From Clostridiaceae bacterium Marseille-Q4145 (GTDB lineage Bacteria > Bacillota > Clostridia > Lachnospirales > Lachnospiraceae): 64,000 nt of DNA. Location of the stretch: assembly GCA_018223365.1 (NCBI GenBank), contig JAGTTP010000001.1:1507910-1571909 (forward strand), written 5' to 3'. How positions within the stretch are numbered: position 1 is the first letter of the stretch; every line of letters begins with the position of its first letter. Position numbers and translations under genes: made by a program. Shown piece by piece: positions 1-7,820 of this stretch. The notes below the pieces were generated by a model. The model had not been told where the DNA came from. It saw nothing but the letters and a program-made list of their open reading frames with translations, and ran no database searches.

Positions 1-2
1 AG

Positions 3-335
3 ATGTTCCCGGAAAAGAGAAAAGACGGAAGCTGGATAAAGAAGATTGTATTCAATTTCCCTGTGCCTATTGATGGCGAGGAAGTGAAAGAACTTCCCTT
101 GGAAACTGAAACAACAGTCGAGACGGTGGTCCTCTTGTCACGGGAAACAAATCCACTGACGGTTGAGGTCAGAATGGAAGTGGAAACCGGCGAGGTCAAG
201 CGTATGGTCGGACTGGATATGCACAAAGCGCCGAACGCAGTGGAGTAGAGAAAACATGAGTATCATTCCTGCCCGCCTGAGAAGGTCAAGGCGATCAAGG
301 ATGCGTTGCGGCACTTTGGTTTAATTGTTGAGTGA
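3..335 (+). pseudogene. Decayed C-terminal fragment of a mobile-element-borne RumA-like gene (tentative)
   Basis: The frame reads from the window edge to a TAG at 246-248 and continues in the same frame for 28 codons to a TGA at 333-335. The first part contains ETTVETVVLLSR, which resembles the conserved end of RumA/RlmD-type uracil-C5 rRNA methyltransferases. The part around the stop (HKAPNAVE, then EKVKAIKDALRHF) resembles, from memory, the tail that some conjugative elements of Firmicutes attach to this gene. The region normally lying between the two parts seems shortened. The in-frame stop and shortening suggest a broken gene, although the first ORF (about 81 codons) could still be translated. 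Its start lies outside the window. The family link is inference and would need a protein search. Confidence 0.45.
117..129. repeat. Left copy of island-flanking 13-bp repeat
   Basis: GTCGAGACGGTGG matches GTCGAGACAGTGG at 15639-15651 with one mismatch. Both copies encode VETV in a frame ending in a RumA-like C-terminus. Integrative elements are known to insert at the 3' end of rumA, so this may be one half of an attachment site. The repeat is short and its role is inferred. Confidence 0.4.
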
Positions 336-697
336 ATTGACTATGAGGCAGTAAAAACGCCGTGCTAAAATCGGGCGTAGTAAAAACAGCACATTGCTTC
401 ACCCGCTGAAAATCGCTGTAATCAGAAAAAGCCCAGCACCACGCCATTAAAGTGGTACGGGGCTTCTTTATTGTCATGTTTCGGTGCTTTTTTTGAGGAT
501 AAAACCGCCTGATAGAAAATGGACACTTTTCTTTGTATAGGGAGAAATCCGGAGAGGAAAAAAGGGAGAGGTGGGTTTCATAACACTCTGTCGTTCTATT
601 TTCCAATCAGTACGTTACAGAGATATCCGTATGCAGAAGTGTTAGATGAACGCTGCAACCAACCATAGAATCCTGGAAGCAGTGTTCTGTCTGGCGC
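336..697. other. Gene-free interval at island left end
   Basis: These 362 bases contain the hairpin at 429-472 and no open frame with a convincing start and ribosome site. A 103-codon frame on the minus strand has no recognisable protein features and crosses the terminator, so it was not accepted. The interval probably represents decayed mobile-element sequence plus the 3' flank of the ThiF-like gene. Confidence 0.5.
429..472 (+). terminator. Intrinsic terminator
   Basis: AAGCCCAGCACCAC pairs with GTGGTACGGGGCTT across a short loop, with two mismatches, and is followed by CTTTATT. It would end transcription coming from the left-edge fragment. Confidence 0.6.
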
Positions 698-1369
698 TTA
701 TGTCATGGGGATGACCTCGAATTCCTGATTCAGTAAGTCAAAAAAATACAGTGTTCCGGTTCTGACGGGGCGGTCGGTGAGAAACTTTACGCACAGGGAA
801 ACCTGCATAGAGGCGCACAGGGCGGGAGTGAAGCTCAGAACGCTCTTATTTTTGAGTGCAGCCCCGTCGGGGTACAGTAAGTCTATCAAATGATCGCCGG
901 GGCAGGAGATTGCGGCCTGGGCGACCCAGCCGTTGACGGCACCGTAGATCAGGGGAATTCCAGCACGTTCACAGGCATTCGCGAGGATTTGCCGTGACTG
1001 GATATTGTCCAGACCGTCCAGAACCGCATCACAGTCTGTAAGAAGGGCGGCTGCGTTTTCTTCCGTAAGAAATTCCCCCACGGCATGAACCGCAACATTG
1101 GGATTCACACGCCGGACTCTTTCCGCGGCGGTCTGTGCTTTCCCAACGCCCAGCAAGGAAACTTCGGACAACAGCTGACGGTTCAGATTGGAGGGCTCAA
1201 ATGCATCACCGTCCACCACCCGCAGAGAGCCTATGCCAATGCGGGCAAGCATATCGATGAGATGCCCGCCCAGACCGCCGCAGCCAACCACCAGAACACG
1301 TTTGCGCCGAAGCAGCTCGCATTCCGCTTCGCTCAGGGCGGGGACATTGCGCGCATATCTGGGATCCAT
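698..1369 (-). CDS. ThiF/MoeB/HesA-family adenylyltransferase
   Basis: A 223-residue E1-like enzyme expected to adenylate the C-terminal glycine of the MoaD-like protein encoded immediately upstream, the first step of sulfur loading for pyranopterin dithiolene synthesis. The nucleotide-binding motif GCGGLGG lies near residues 29-35, followed by the acidic VVDGD motif and the conserved SNLNRQ. The chain is shorter than E. coli MoeB (about 249) and lacks the two CxxC pairs that bind structural zinc; its later cysteines are scattered. The start overlaps nothing and sits 3 bases after the moaD-like stop, so the two are almost certainly co-translated. The context of MoaD and AOR suggests a dedicated activator for the AOR cofactor. 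Which carrier it truly serves is inference. Confidence 0.88.
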   Translation of the reverse strand: MDPRYARNVPALSEAECELLRRKRVLVVGCGGLGGHLIDMLARIGIGSLRVVDGDAFEPSNLNRQLLSEVSLLGVGKAQTAAERVRRVNPNVAVHAVGEFLTEENAAALLTDCDAVLDGLDNIQSRQILANACERAGIPLIYGAVNGWVAQAAISCPGDHLIDLLYPDGAALKNKSVLSFTPALCASMQVSLCVKFLTDRPVRTGTLYFFDLLNQEFEVIPMT

Positions 1370-1372
1370 CGT

Positions 1373-1594
1373 TCAGCCACCTCCCACCGGGGGAAACAGA
1401 GCCACGATGTCCCCGTCCTTCACTTCCGATTCCGGCTTGTGATGAAAACCGTTGATGAGCAGAATAGACACTTCTTCTTGGGGAATGTTCATCCGGTCAA
1501 GAATATCTCCAGCACAGGCGATACCCTCCGGCGATAGCAGCGTGACTTTATCCCTGCCTTGGCGCAAGGTTGCAAAAACGCGAACTTCAATCAT
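1373..1594 (-). CDS. MoaD/ThiS-like sulfur carrier protein
   Basis: A 73-residue ubiquitin-fold protein beginning MIEVRVFATLR and ending in VGGG, which supplies the C-terminal Gly-Gly needed for adenylation and thiocarboxylation. It would donate sulfur for the dithiolene of molybdopterin or its tungsten counterpart. The start was chosen because AGGAG lies just ahead of this ATG; a longer reading frame upstream has no ribosome site. It lies between the AOR gene and the ThiF-like gene on the same strand, an arrangement commonly seen with tungsten or molybdenum AOR family enzymes. A ThiS role is possible from fold alone, but no thiamine genes are nearby. Confidence 0.88.
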   Translation of the reverse strand: MIEVRVFATLRQGRDKVTLLSPEGIACAGDILDRMNIPQEEVSILLINGFHHKPESEVKDGDIVALFPPVGGG

Positions 1595-1658
1595 GAAAAT
1601 TCTCCTTTGCAAAAGAAATCGGGGAGGGGACTTGCCCCTCCCCATTAATTATATAGTA

Positions 1659-3476
1659 TCATTTGCCAACACACTCGTCCAGACCCAGTTTCTTCAGGGT
1701 TTCATCGGTGGGGAATGCGTTGACCCAGCCACGAGCTTCGTAGTATTCGGGCAGAGTCAGAGGCAGCTTGGAGGTCATACCGGTGGATGGGCCGTTTACA
1801 ACGGGCTCTTCCAGCAGCCGCTTGGGCAGACGATCGTCCTCAGGCTTCATACCGGCAGCCTTGTTGAACATTCTCTCGATGTTGTAGATACGGTCGCCAA
1901 TCTCCAGAACCTGTTCGATGGTCCAGTTGGTGCCGGTGGCGGCGTTCAGCAGGTCGGTGTACTCCTTGGCGCCCATGGCGAAGGAGGTAAACAGACAGTG
2001 ACCCATGGAGTCGATGACAGCTGTCAGATCCTGGAAGGTCTTGGCCCAAGCTGCCTTTTCGTTGGTAACGGTACGATCCAGCTGCTGGGGCAGACCCAGA
2101 ACTTCGGGAGAGATCATGTAGCCACGGACATGGCAGCCGCCACGGTTAGAGGTGGCGTAGGTAATGCCGATGCCCTGAATGGCACGGGCGTCGTAAGCGG
2201 GCATTTCCTGCTTCTTAACGCTCATGGAGTATTCGGGATGGCCATAGTGCTCACACAGGCGGGCGGAGCCGGAGCTCATCAGCCAGTCAAGCTCGGTTTC
2301 AGGATTGCCCATACGCTTGGTCCACTCCACCAATGCCCTGGTGGAACCCCATTCCAGAGGTACATCGGCGCACTCTTCCTCCTTGATGTAGCCTCTCTGG
2401 TACAGCTCCATGGCAGCGGCGATGGTGCAGGGGACGGAAATAGCATCCAGACCATACTCGTTGCAGAGCATATTGCACTCATCGATGACGTTCAGATCAT
2501 TGTTGCCGCAGTTGCCGCCATAGGCCCACAGGGGCTCGTATTCAGGACCGCCGACGACCTTGCCATTGACATTGACCACGCGGCCGCAAGCGATGGGGCA
2601 GCGATGGCAGGCACCGGGCTTGACCAGGTATTTCTCAGCCAGAGTTTCGCCGGAGATATCGTCACCCTTGTCGTAATAGCTTTCCTGCCAGTTCTTGGTG
2701 GGGAAAGCACCGATGTTGTTGACAATGTTCACGAGAACAGCGGTACCCAGTTGCCGCAGGCCGGAACCGGTAACGGGGTTGGCCTTCAGAACATCCATAG
2801 CGTTTTTGGCTGCCACCTTCAGGGCATCCAGGTCTGCAATGTTGTCCAGTTTTTTGCGGGTTGCCTTGACCACGATGGCTTTCAGCTTCTTGCTGCCCAT
2901 GACAGCACCGACACCGGAACGACCGGCGGCACGGTCCTTATCGTTCATAATGGCGGCAAGCAGCACCTTCTTCTCACCGGCGGGGCCGATGTTCAGAACG
3001 GAAACGTCAGCACCGTGCTTTGCCTTGAGCTGCTCGTCAATGGCTTCGCTCATGACACCTACATATTCCCGGGCATCCAGCAGCTCAATCTTATCGTCGT
3101 CAATGTTGATGTAGGTCCAGTCGGGAGCTTCACCTTCCACAATGATGGCATCCCAACCGGCGTACTTCAGCTTGGCACCCCAGATACCGCCGGAGTTGGA
3201 GCAGGCAATCATGCCGGTAAGGGGGGACTTTGTGCAGACCATGTAGCGGCCTGTGGAAGGGGCGGCAGCGCCGGTCATAGGACCGGTGATGTAGATCAGC
3301 TTGTTTTCCGGGGACAAGGGATCGACGGTGGCAATGCCCTCGTCATAGAGCATCTTGGTGCCAAGACCACGGCCGCCAATGAACTTGTGGGCAAGTTCCA
3401 GATCCAGAGGTTCCACTTTGATCTTGCCGGTGGTCAGATTGATGCGGGCAATTTTTTCGTAGTATGCGCCAGTCAT
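1659..3476 (-). CDS. Aldehyde:ferredoxin oxidoreductase (tungsten/molybdenum bis-pyranopterin enzyme)
   Basis: A 605-residue member of the AOR family, which oxidises aldehydes to acids (or reduces acids) with ferredoxin using a W- or Mo-bis-pyranopterin and one [4Fe-4S] cluster. The N-terminal domain has the family motifs GGRGLGTKMLYDE and TGPMTGAAAPSTGR. The cluster ligands are visible as CHRCPIAC near residues 287-295, with the distal cysteine in DSMGHC near 487-492. The length is typical. The start at 3476 has GGAGG about 8 bases upstream; the alternative ATG 15 bases earlier overlaps that ribosome site. It leads a minus-strand operon with moaD- and thiF-like genes and is divergent from the HTH-PBP regulator. 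A tungstate-type importer in the same island favours tungsten, by inference. The natural aldehyde substrate cannot be read from sequence. Confidence 0.93.
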   Translation of the reverse strand: MTGAYYEKIARINLTTGKIKVEPLDLELAHKFIGGRGLGTKMLYDEGIATVDPLSPENKLIYITGPMTGAAAPSTGRYMVCTKSPLTGMIACSNSGGIWGAKLKYAGWDAIIVEGEAPDWTYINIDDDKIELLDAREYVGVMSEAIDEQLKAKHGADVSVLNIGPAGEKKVLLAAIMNDKDRAAGRSGVGAVMGSKKLKAIVVKATRKKLDNIADLDALKVAAKNAMDVLKANPVTGSGLRQLGTAVLVNIVNNIGAFPTKNWQESYYDKGDDISGETLAEKYLVKPGACHRCPIACGRVVNVNGKVVGGPEYEPLWAYGGNCGNNDLNVIDECNMLCNEYGLDAISVPCTIAAAMELYQRGYIKEEECADVPLEWGSTRALVEWTKRMGNPETELDWLMSSGSARLCEHYGHPEYSMSVKKQEMPAYDARAIQGIGITYATSNRGGCHVRGYMISPEVLGLPQQLDRTVTNEKAAWAKTFQDLTAVIDSMGHCLFTSFAMGAKEYTDLLNAATGTNWTIEQVLEIGDRIYNIERMFNKAAGMKPEDDRLPKRLLEEPVVNGPSTGMTSKLPLTLPEYYEARGWVNAFPTDETLKKLGLDECVGK

Positions 3477-3528
3477 ATGCAATACCTCCATAAAAATTTG
3501 AAATTGAGCTTATAATTTGTATATATTT

Positions 3529-3556
3529 ATTATAGTGGAAATAACAGGGGTATCAA
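3529..3556 (-). promoter_or_regulatory. Promoter for the AOR operon
   Basis: On the minus strand TTGATA (complement of 3551-3556) and TATAAT (complement of 3529-3534) are separated by 16 bases, about 50 bases upstream of the AOR start. A repeat described at 3577-3593 lies just upstream of the -35, a position suited to regulation. Confidence 0.6.
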
Positions 3557-3576
3557 GAGCGGATGTGCATTTTTGT

Positions 3577-3593
3577 GTGAAACCGCATGAAAC
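3577..3593 (+). promoter_or_regulatory. Candidate operator, copy 1
   Basis: GTGAAACCGCATGAAAC matches copy 2 at 3651-3667 under the pattern GTGAAAYCGCAYRAAAY. A related sequence occurs on the minus strand at 12730-12752, between the moaE-like operon and tupA. The divergently encoded HTH-PBP regulator is the natural candidate to bind here; this is inference. Confidence 0.4.
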
Positions 3594-3650
3594 TGTATCA
3601 TTTTATGCGAAGAGATTTTAGTACTTCGACGAGATGACGTACAAAATGAC

Positions 3651-3667
3651 GTGAAATCGCACAAAAT
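3651..3667 (+). promoter_or_regulatory. Candidate operator, copy 2
   Basis: GTGAAATCGCACAAAAT is a 17-base direct repeat of copy 1, offset by 74 bases (about seven helical turns). It lies 24 bases before the -35 of the regulator gene, so one protein could act on both divergent promoters. Confidence 0.4.
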
Positions 3668-3690
3668 ACTTGAAATATTGCGCCAAGCGA

Positions 3691-3719
3691 TTGTGCAATT
3701 TGGAAAGATGAAGTATAAT
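3691..3719 (+). promoter_or_regulatory. Promoter for the moeA-mogA operon
   Basis: TTGTGC and TATAAT are separated by 17 bases. The -10 ends 31 bases before the start codon of the HTH-PBP regulator gene, the first gene of the plus-strand operon. Confidence 0.6.
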
Positions 3720-3750
3720 CAATAGAAAACGATTGCAAGGAGGCGGCAGT

Positions 3751-4686
3751 ATGGCGCAGAATCAGTCCCTGTCTACCCAGGAGGTTGCAGACATTCTCCA
3801 TGTCAGCAAGTCCACCATTTACGACCTGATTCGCAAGGGAGAAATCCATTCCTATAAAATCGGGCGAAAGGTTCGTTTTACGCAGGAGGATGTGGATGCC
3901 TATATTGCCCGCTCCCGGCATGAGCATTCCACTGCCCCGGTGCAGCGCATCGATACCCACTCCACGTTGCTGACACCTGCTGAGGAAAAGGCGCCGGAGA
4001 TGATCATCTCCGGGCAGGATGTTGTGCTGGACATTTTGGCAAATTATCTTCATCAGGAGGATATCAACGCCGGTCGTACATATCTGTCTAGCTTTGAAGG
4101 TCTGCTGGCACTGTATCAGGGAAAGGTGGACGCTGCGGCCTGCCATCTGTATGATGGAAAAGAGTGCAATGCCTCCTTTGTGCGAAGCCTGATGCCCGGG
4201 GTGTCCGCAGTGCTGGTGAACCTGTCCTACCGCACCCAGGGCTTTTATGTTCGCAAAAGCAATCCCAAGCACATAACTGGGTGGGAGGATCTGCGCCGGG
4301 CTGACATCTCCATCCTCAACCGCCGGGTTGGTTCCTCATCCAGGATCCTGCTGGATACCCAGCTAAAAAAACTGGAAATCCCCTCCGGACAGCTAAAGGG
4401 CTACGACAAGATTATGAGTTCTCACCTTACGATGGCATCTGCCATTGCCGCAGGGGATGCGGATCTTGCCATTGGCACGGAGCGGATAACGCATCAGCTG
4501 GAGGGGCTTGACTTCATCCCACTGCTGGAGGAACGGTTCGATCTTGTTTTGCAGAAGGAATCGCTGGAAAATCCGGCTGTAGTCAAAATGCTTGCAATTC
4601 TGTCCTCACCTGTGTTCCGCAGGGAGGTGACCCACTTCTCCGGCAATGACTACCGGGACCTGGGTAAGATTATTATGGAGGTCTAG
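3751..4686 (+). CDS. HTH-PBP transcriptional regulator (excisionase-type HTH plus periplasmic-binding-like domain)
   Basis: A 311-residue protein with an excisionase/MerR-type winged HTH at about residues 5-55 (LSTQEVADILHVSKSTIYDL) joined to a PBP-like domain (about 85-311). The second domain resembles the ligand domain fused to MoeA two genes downstream. Such HTH-PBP proteins are thought to sense molybdate, tungstate or a cofactor intermediate in the cytoplasm. ATG at 3751 was chosen because AGGAGG precedes it; an upstream TTG would put the ribosome site inside the gene. It opens the operon, and moeA follows after one base. It probably regulates both divergent operons through the repeats at 3577-3667. 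The ligand is not determined by the sequence. Confidence 0.85.
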   Translation: MAQNQSLSTQEVADILHVSKSTIYDLIRKGEIHSYKIGRKVRFTQEDVDAYIARSRHEHSTAPVQRIDTHSTLLTPAEEKAPEMIISGQDVVLDILANYLHQEDINAGRTYLSSFEGLLALYQGKVDAAACHLYDGKECNASFVRSLMPGVSAVLVNLSYRTQGFYVRKSNPKHITGWEDLRRADISILNRRVGSSSRILLDTQLKKLEIPSGQLKGYDKIMSSHLTMASAIAAGDADLAIGTERITHQLEGLDFIPLLEERFDLVLQKESLENPAVVKMLAILSSPVFRREVTHFSGNDYRDLGKIIMEV

Positions 4687-4687
4687 T

Positions 4688-5908
4688 ATGCTGTATGTAA
4701 AAACGCCGGAAGAAGTTCTTGCGCTGATAGAATCGGAGTTTTCCCCGCTTGAACAGGCAGAATTTGTAGCACTGTCTGAGGCTGTGGGCAGAGTTCTGGC
4801 GGAGGATATTGTGGCGCGGGAATATGTGCCGGATTTTGACCGCTCCACAGTGGATGGCTTTGCGGTTCGCGCCAGTGACACCTTTGGCTGCAGCGATGCC
4901 ATCCCGGCGATCCTGCCCCTGCAGGCCACGGTGCTGATGGGCGAAGGCGCCGACTATCTGCTGAATGAGGGGGAATGTGTAGCCGTTCCCACCGGCGGCG
5001 CAGTGCCCAGGGGTACTGACGGTGTGGTGATGGTGGAATATACGGAGGACTACGGCGACGGCACCATCGGTGTTGCCAAACCTGCGGCGCCGGGCATGAA
5101 TCTGATTTTCCGGGGGGATGATGTGTATCCCGGAAAGGTGATTCTGCACAAAGGCCGCTCCCTGTCTTCTGCCGACATTGGTGCGCTGGCTGCCATTGGC
5201 CGGGTGCAGGTGCCGGTGGTGAAAAAAGTGACCGTGGGCGTCATTTCTACCGGTGACGAGCTGGTTCCTCCGGAGGCGCAGCCCGGCCCTGGACAGGTGC
5301 GGGACGTGAACAGTCCCATGCTGGAGGCAATGCTCTCCACATTTGGGTGCCATGTTGTCAACTATGGGATTGTGGTGGATGATGAGGCACTGCTTTCTCA
5401 AAAGGTCAATCAGGCCATTGCGGAATGTGATGCCGTGCTGCTGTCCGGAGGCAGCAGTGTCGGAGTGAAGGATGCCGCCTGCCGCATCATTGAATCCGCA
5501 GGCCAGCTTCTACTTCACGGCATTGCCATTAAGCCCGGAAAACCAACCATTCTGGGAAAAGCCGGGAAAAAGCCCATTGTGGGTCTGCCCGGGCATCCGG
5601 TGGCGGCCTACTTTATCACAAAACTTTTTGTACAGCCCCTGCTGGGACGGCTGATGGATCGGGACATGACTGCCTATACCGTTACTGCCAGGGTTACAGA
5701 GAGCATCAGTGCCAACCATGGCAGAGCCCAGTATCACTGCTGCCGGCTGACAGGAACAGGCGGCGAGCTTTATGCCCAACCCATTCGGGGAAAATCCGGC
5801 CTTATCACCACTTTGGCAGGGACCGACGGCTATTTCTGCATCAGTCGGGATTGTGAAGGCTTACCCCAGGGAGCGGAAATTCAGGTAACGATTACTTCAG
5901 GAGTGTAA
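4688..5908 (+). CDS. moeA: Molybdopterin molybdenumtransferase MoeA
   Basis: A 406-residue MoeA that inserts molybdate or tungstate into adenylylated pyranopterin, the last common step of cofactor synthesis. The motifs DRSTVDGFAV (about residues 56-65), STGDEL, LSGGSSVG and GLPGHPVAA are in the family order, and the length is normal. GGAGG lies 5 bases before the ATG at 4688. It is packed between the HTH-PBP regulator and a second MoeA fused to a PBP domain. Two MoeA-type proteins side by side may divide labour between metals, as has been suggested for archaeal MoeA paralogues; that assignment is inference here. Confidence 0.92.
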   Translation: MLYVKTPEEVLALIESEFSPLEQAEFVALSEAVGRVLAEDIVAREYVPDFDRSTVDGFAVRASDTFGCSDAIPAILPLQATVLMGEGADYLLNEGECVAVPTGGAVPRGTDGVVMVEYTEDYGDGTIGVAKPAAPGMNLIFRGDDVYPGKVILHKGRSLSSADIGALAAIGRVQVPVVKKVTVGVISTGDELVPPEAQPGPGQVRDVNSPMLEAMLSTFGCHVVNYGIVVDDEALLSQKVNQAIAECDAVLLSGGSSVGVKDAACRIIESAGQLLLHGIAIKPGKPTILGKAGKKPIVGLPGHPVAAYFITKLFVQPLLGRLMDRDMTAYTVTARVTESISANHGRAQYHCCRLTGTGGELYAQPIRGKSGLITTLAGTDGYFCISRDCEGLPQGAEIQVTITSGV

Positions 5909-5912
5909 TTTT

Positions 5913-7820
5913 ATGGGATTTGAATATTTGACCAATGTGCCGCTTGAGCAGGCACGGAAGGAATATCTGGAGCGGCTGGTAAGCGGCGGTTTTGGGTCAA
6001 AGACAGAAACCATTCCTGTCTTTGAAAGCTGCGGTAGGGTGACGGCAAAGGCAGTCTATGCCCACATCTGCGCTCCGCACTATGCTGCCAGTGCCATGGA
6101 TGGTGTGGCGGTTTCCGCAAAAGAAACCTTCGGCGCGACGGAAACGACCCCTGTTACTCTAAAGCCGGACCAGTTTCTTGTGCTGGACACCGGCGACCCG
6201 ATTCCGGAGGACAAGGATGCAGTCATCATGGTGGAGGACATTGTGAAGAATGGAGATGGTTCCATCACCATTCACGCAGCCGCAGCCCCGTGGCAGCATA
6301 TCCGCCAGATCGGCGAGGATGTATGCGCCGGGGAAATGATTTTGCCCAGCCATATGACCGTTTCCCCGGCTGCCATTGGTGCGATGATTGCCGGCGGTGT
6401 GCTGGAAATTGAAGTGATTCGCAAACCTGTGGTGGGCATCATCCCCACAGGGGACGAGATTATCCCGCCCTGTACAGACCCGAAGCCCGGGGATATTCTG
6501 GAATTCAATGGATCCATTTTTTCCGCAATGGTGCGTTCCTGGGGCGCAGAGGCGGTGGTCTATCCCATTGTTCCGGATAAATTTGACCAGATCAAAGAAA
6601 TGGTTGCCAAAGCGGCAGACGAGTGCGATATGGTAATTCTCAATGCCGGTTCTTCTGCAGGACGGGAGGATTTCTCGGCTCGGGTCATCCGGGAACTGGG
6701 TGAGGTGCTGTACCATGGCATCGCCATCAAGCCCGGCAAGCCTGCCATTCTGGGCTGCCGGGGAGAGAAGGTCATTCTTGGAGTGCCCGGTTATCCGGTG
6801 TCCGGCATCATCGTCATTGAGCAGCTGCTGAAGCCCCTGATTGACCACTGGCTGAAAGCACCGGCAGCCACTGACAAATATGTGAACGCAACCCTTACCC
6901 GGCCTGTTGTCAGTGGTCTGAAATATCAGGAGTTTGTCCGTGTTCGCATGGGCTGCGTAGGCGGCAGGCTGATGGCCAGCCCCCTGAGCCGGGGCAGCGG
7001 CGTGGTTTCTTCTTTTATGAAGGCCGATGGCATTCTGGAAGTACCCCAGGGACTGGAGGGCTACGAGGCGGGAGAGGAAGTGAGTGTCCGCCTGCTGAGC
7101 CCTTTAGAAAAGCTGCACAATACGCTGGTGGTTATCGGCAGCCATGATCCGCTGCTGGACGAGCTGGCAGATATGCTCCATTTGGAGGACTCTGCCTTGT
7201 ATATCAGCTCCTCCCATGTGGGTTCCATGGGCGGTATAATGGCAATCCGCCGTGGTGAGGCGCACATGGCTGGCTGCCACCTGCTGGATACGGCTGACGG
7301 CAGCTATAACAAGGCATTTATTCGCAAGTATTTCCCCAAAGGCGGTGTGAAGCTGGTTTCCTGTGTCGGTCGTCAGCAGGGATTGATGGTGGCAAAGGGC
7401 AATCCCCTCCAGATCCGGAAATTCGCAGATATTGCAAAGGATGGCGTGCGTTATGTAAATCGCCAGAAGGGATCCGGCACCCGGATCCTTGCGGACTATT
7501 TGTGTATGCGGGAGAATGTGGATACTGCTTCTGTCTACGGCTACGATCGGGAAGAACTGACCCACACTTCTGTTGCTGCCCAGATCGCCAGCGGCAGTGC
7601 TGATGTCGGTATGGGCATCTACTCCGCGGCAAAGCTCTATGATCTGGACTTTATCCCCATCTGTATTGAGGAGTATGACCTCATTGTCCCTGACCATGCT
7701 TGGGATACCCCTATGGTTCAGGCGCTTTTGCACATCCTGAAGAGCGATGCGTTCCGGAAAAAAATCCTGTCCCTCGGCGGCTATACCGTGGATAACCCCG
7801 GACAGATTATCCCCCTATGA
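5913..7820 (+). CDS. MoeA fused to a C-terminal PBP-like domain
   Basis: A 635-residue two-part protein. Residues 1 to about 400 are MoeA, with SAMDGVAV, PTGDEIIPP, LNAGSSAGRED and GVPGYPVSG in order. From about 405 to the end is a cytoplasmic PBP-like domain beginning near VVIGSHDPLLDEL, related to the ligand domain of the regulator at 3751. The PBP part may bind the oxyanion or an intermediate and present it to the transferase, or sense supply; neither is proven by sequence. A GGAG site precedes the ATG, and the stop overlaps the next start by 4 bases (ATGA), so translation is coupled. The architecture is known in anaerobes and is not unique to this window. Confidence 0.9.
   Translation: MGFEYLTNVPLEQARKEYLERLVSGGFGSKTETIPVFESCGRVTAKAVYAHICAPHYAASAMDGVAVSAKETFGATETTPVTLKPDQFLVLDTGDPIPEDKDAVIMVEDIVKNGDGSITIHAAAAPWQHIRQIGEDVCAGEMILPSHMTVSPAAIGAMIAGGVLEIEVIRKPVVGIIPTGDEIIPPCTDPKPGDILEFNGSIFSAMVRSWGAEAVVYPIVPDKFDQIKEMVAKAADECDMVILNAGSSAGREDFSARVIRELGEVLYHGIAIKPGKPAILGCRGEKVILGVPGYPVSGIIVIEQLLKPLIDHWLKAPAATDKYVNATLTRPVVSGLKYQEFVRVRMGCVGGRLMASPLSRGSGVVSSFMKADGILEVPQGLEGYEAGEEVSVRLLSPLEKLHNTLVVIGSHDPLLDELADMLHLEDSALYISSSHVGSMGGIMAIRRGEAHMAGCHLLDTADGSYNKAFIRKYFPKGGVKLVSCVGRQQGLMVAKGNPLQIRKFADIAKDGVRYVNRQKGSGTRILADYLCMRENVDTASVYGYDREELTHTSVAAQIASGSADVGMGIYSAAKLYDLDFIPICIEEYDLIVPDHAWDTPMVQALLHILKSDAFRKKILSLGGYTVDNPGQIIPL

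Noticed and set aside
295..606. 103-codon minus-strand frame at the island edge
   Set aside because: It overlaps a clear terminator hairpin, lacks a ribosome site and has no recognisable features.
1452..3515. 687-codon plus-strand open frame opposite the AOR gene
   Set aside because: It mirrors a well-recognised AOR on the other strand, has no matching family features and no ribosome site; a coding shadow of a GC-rich gene.
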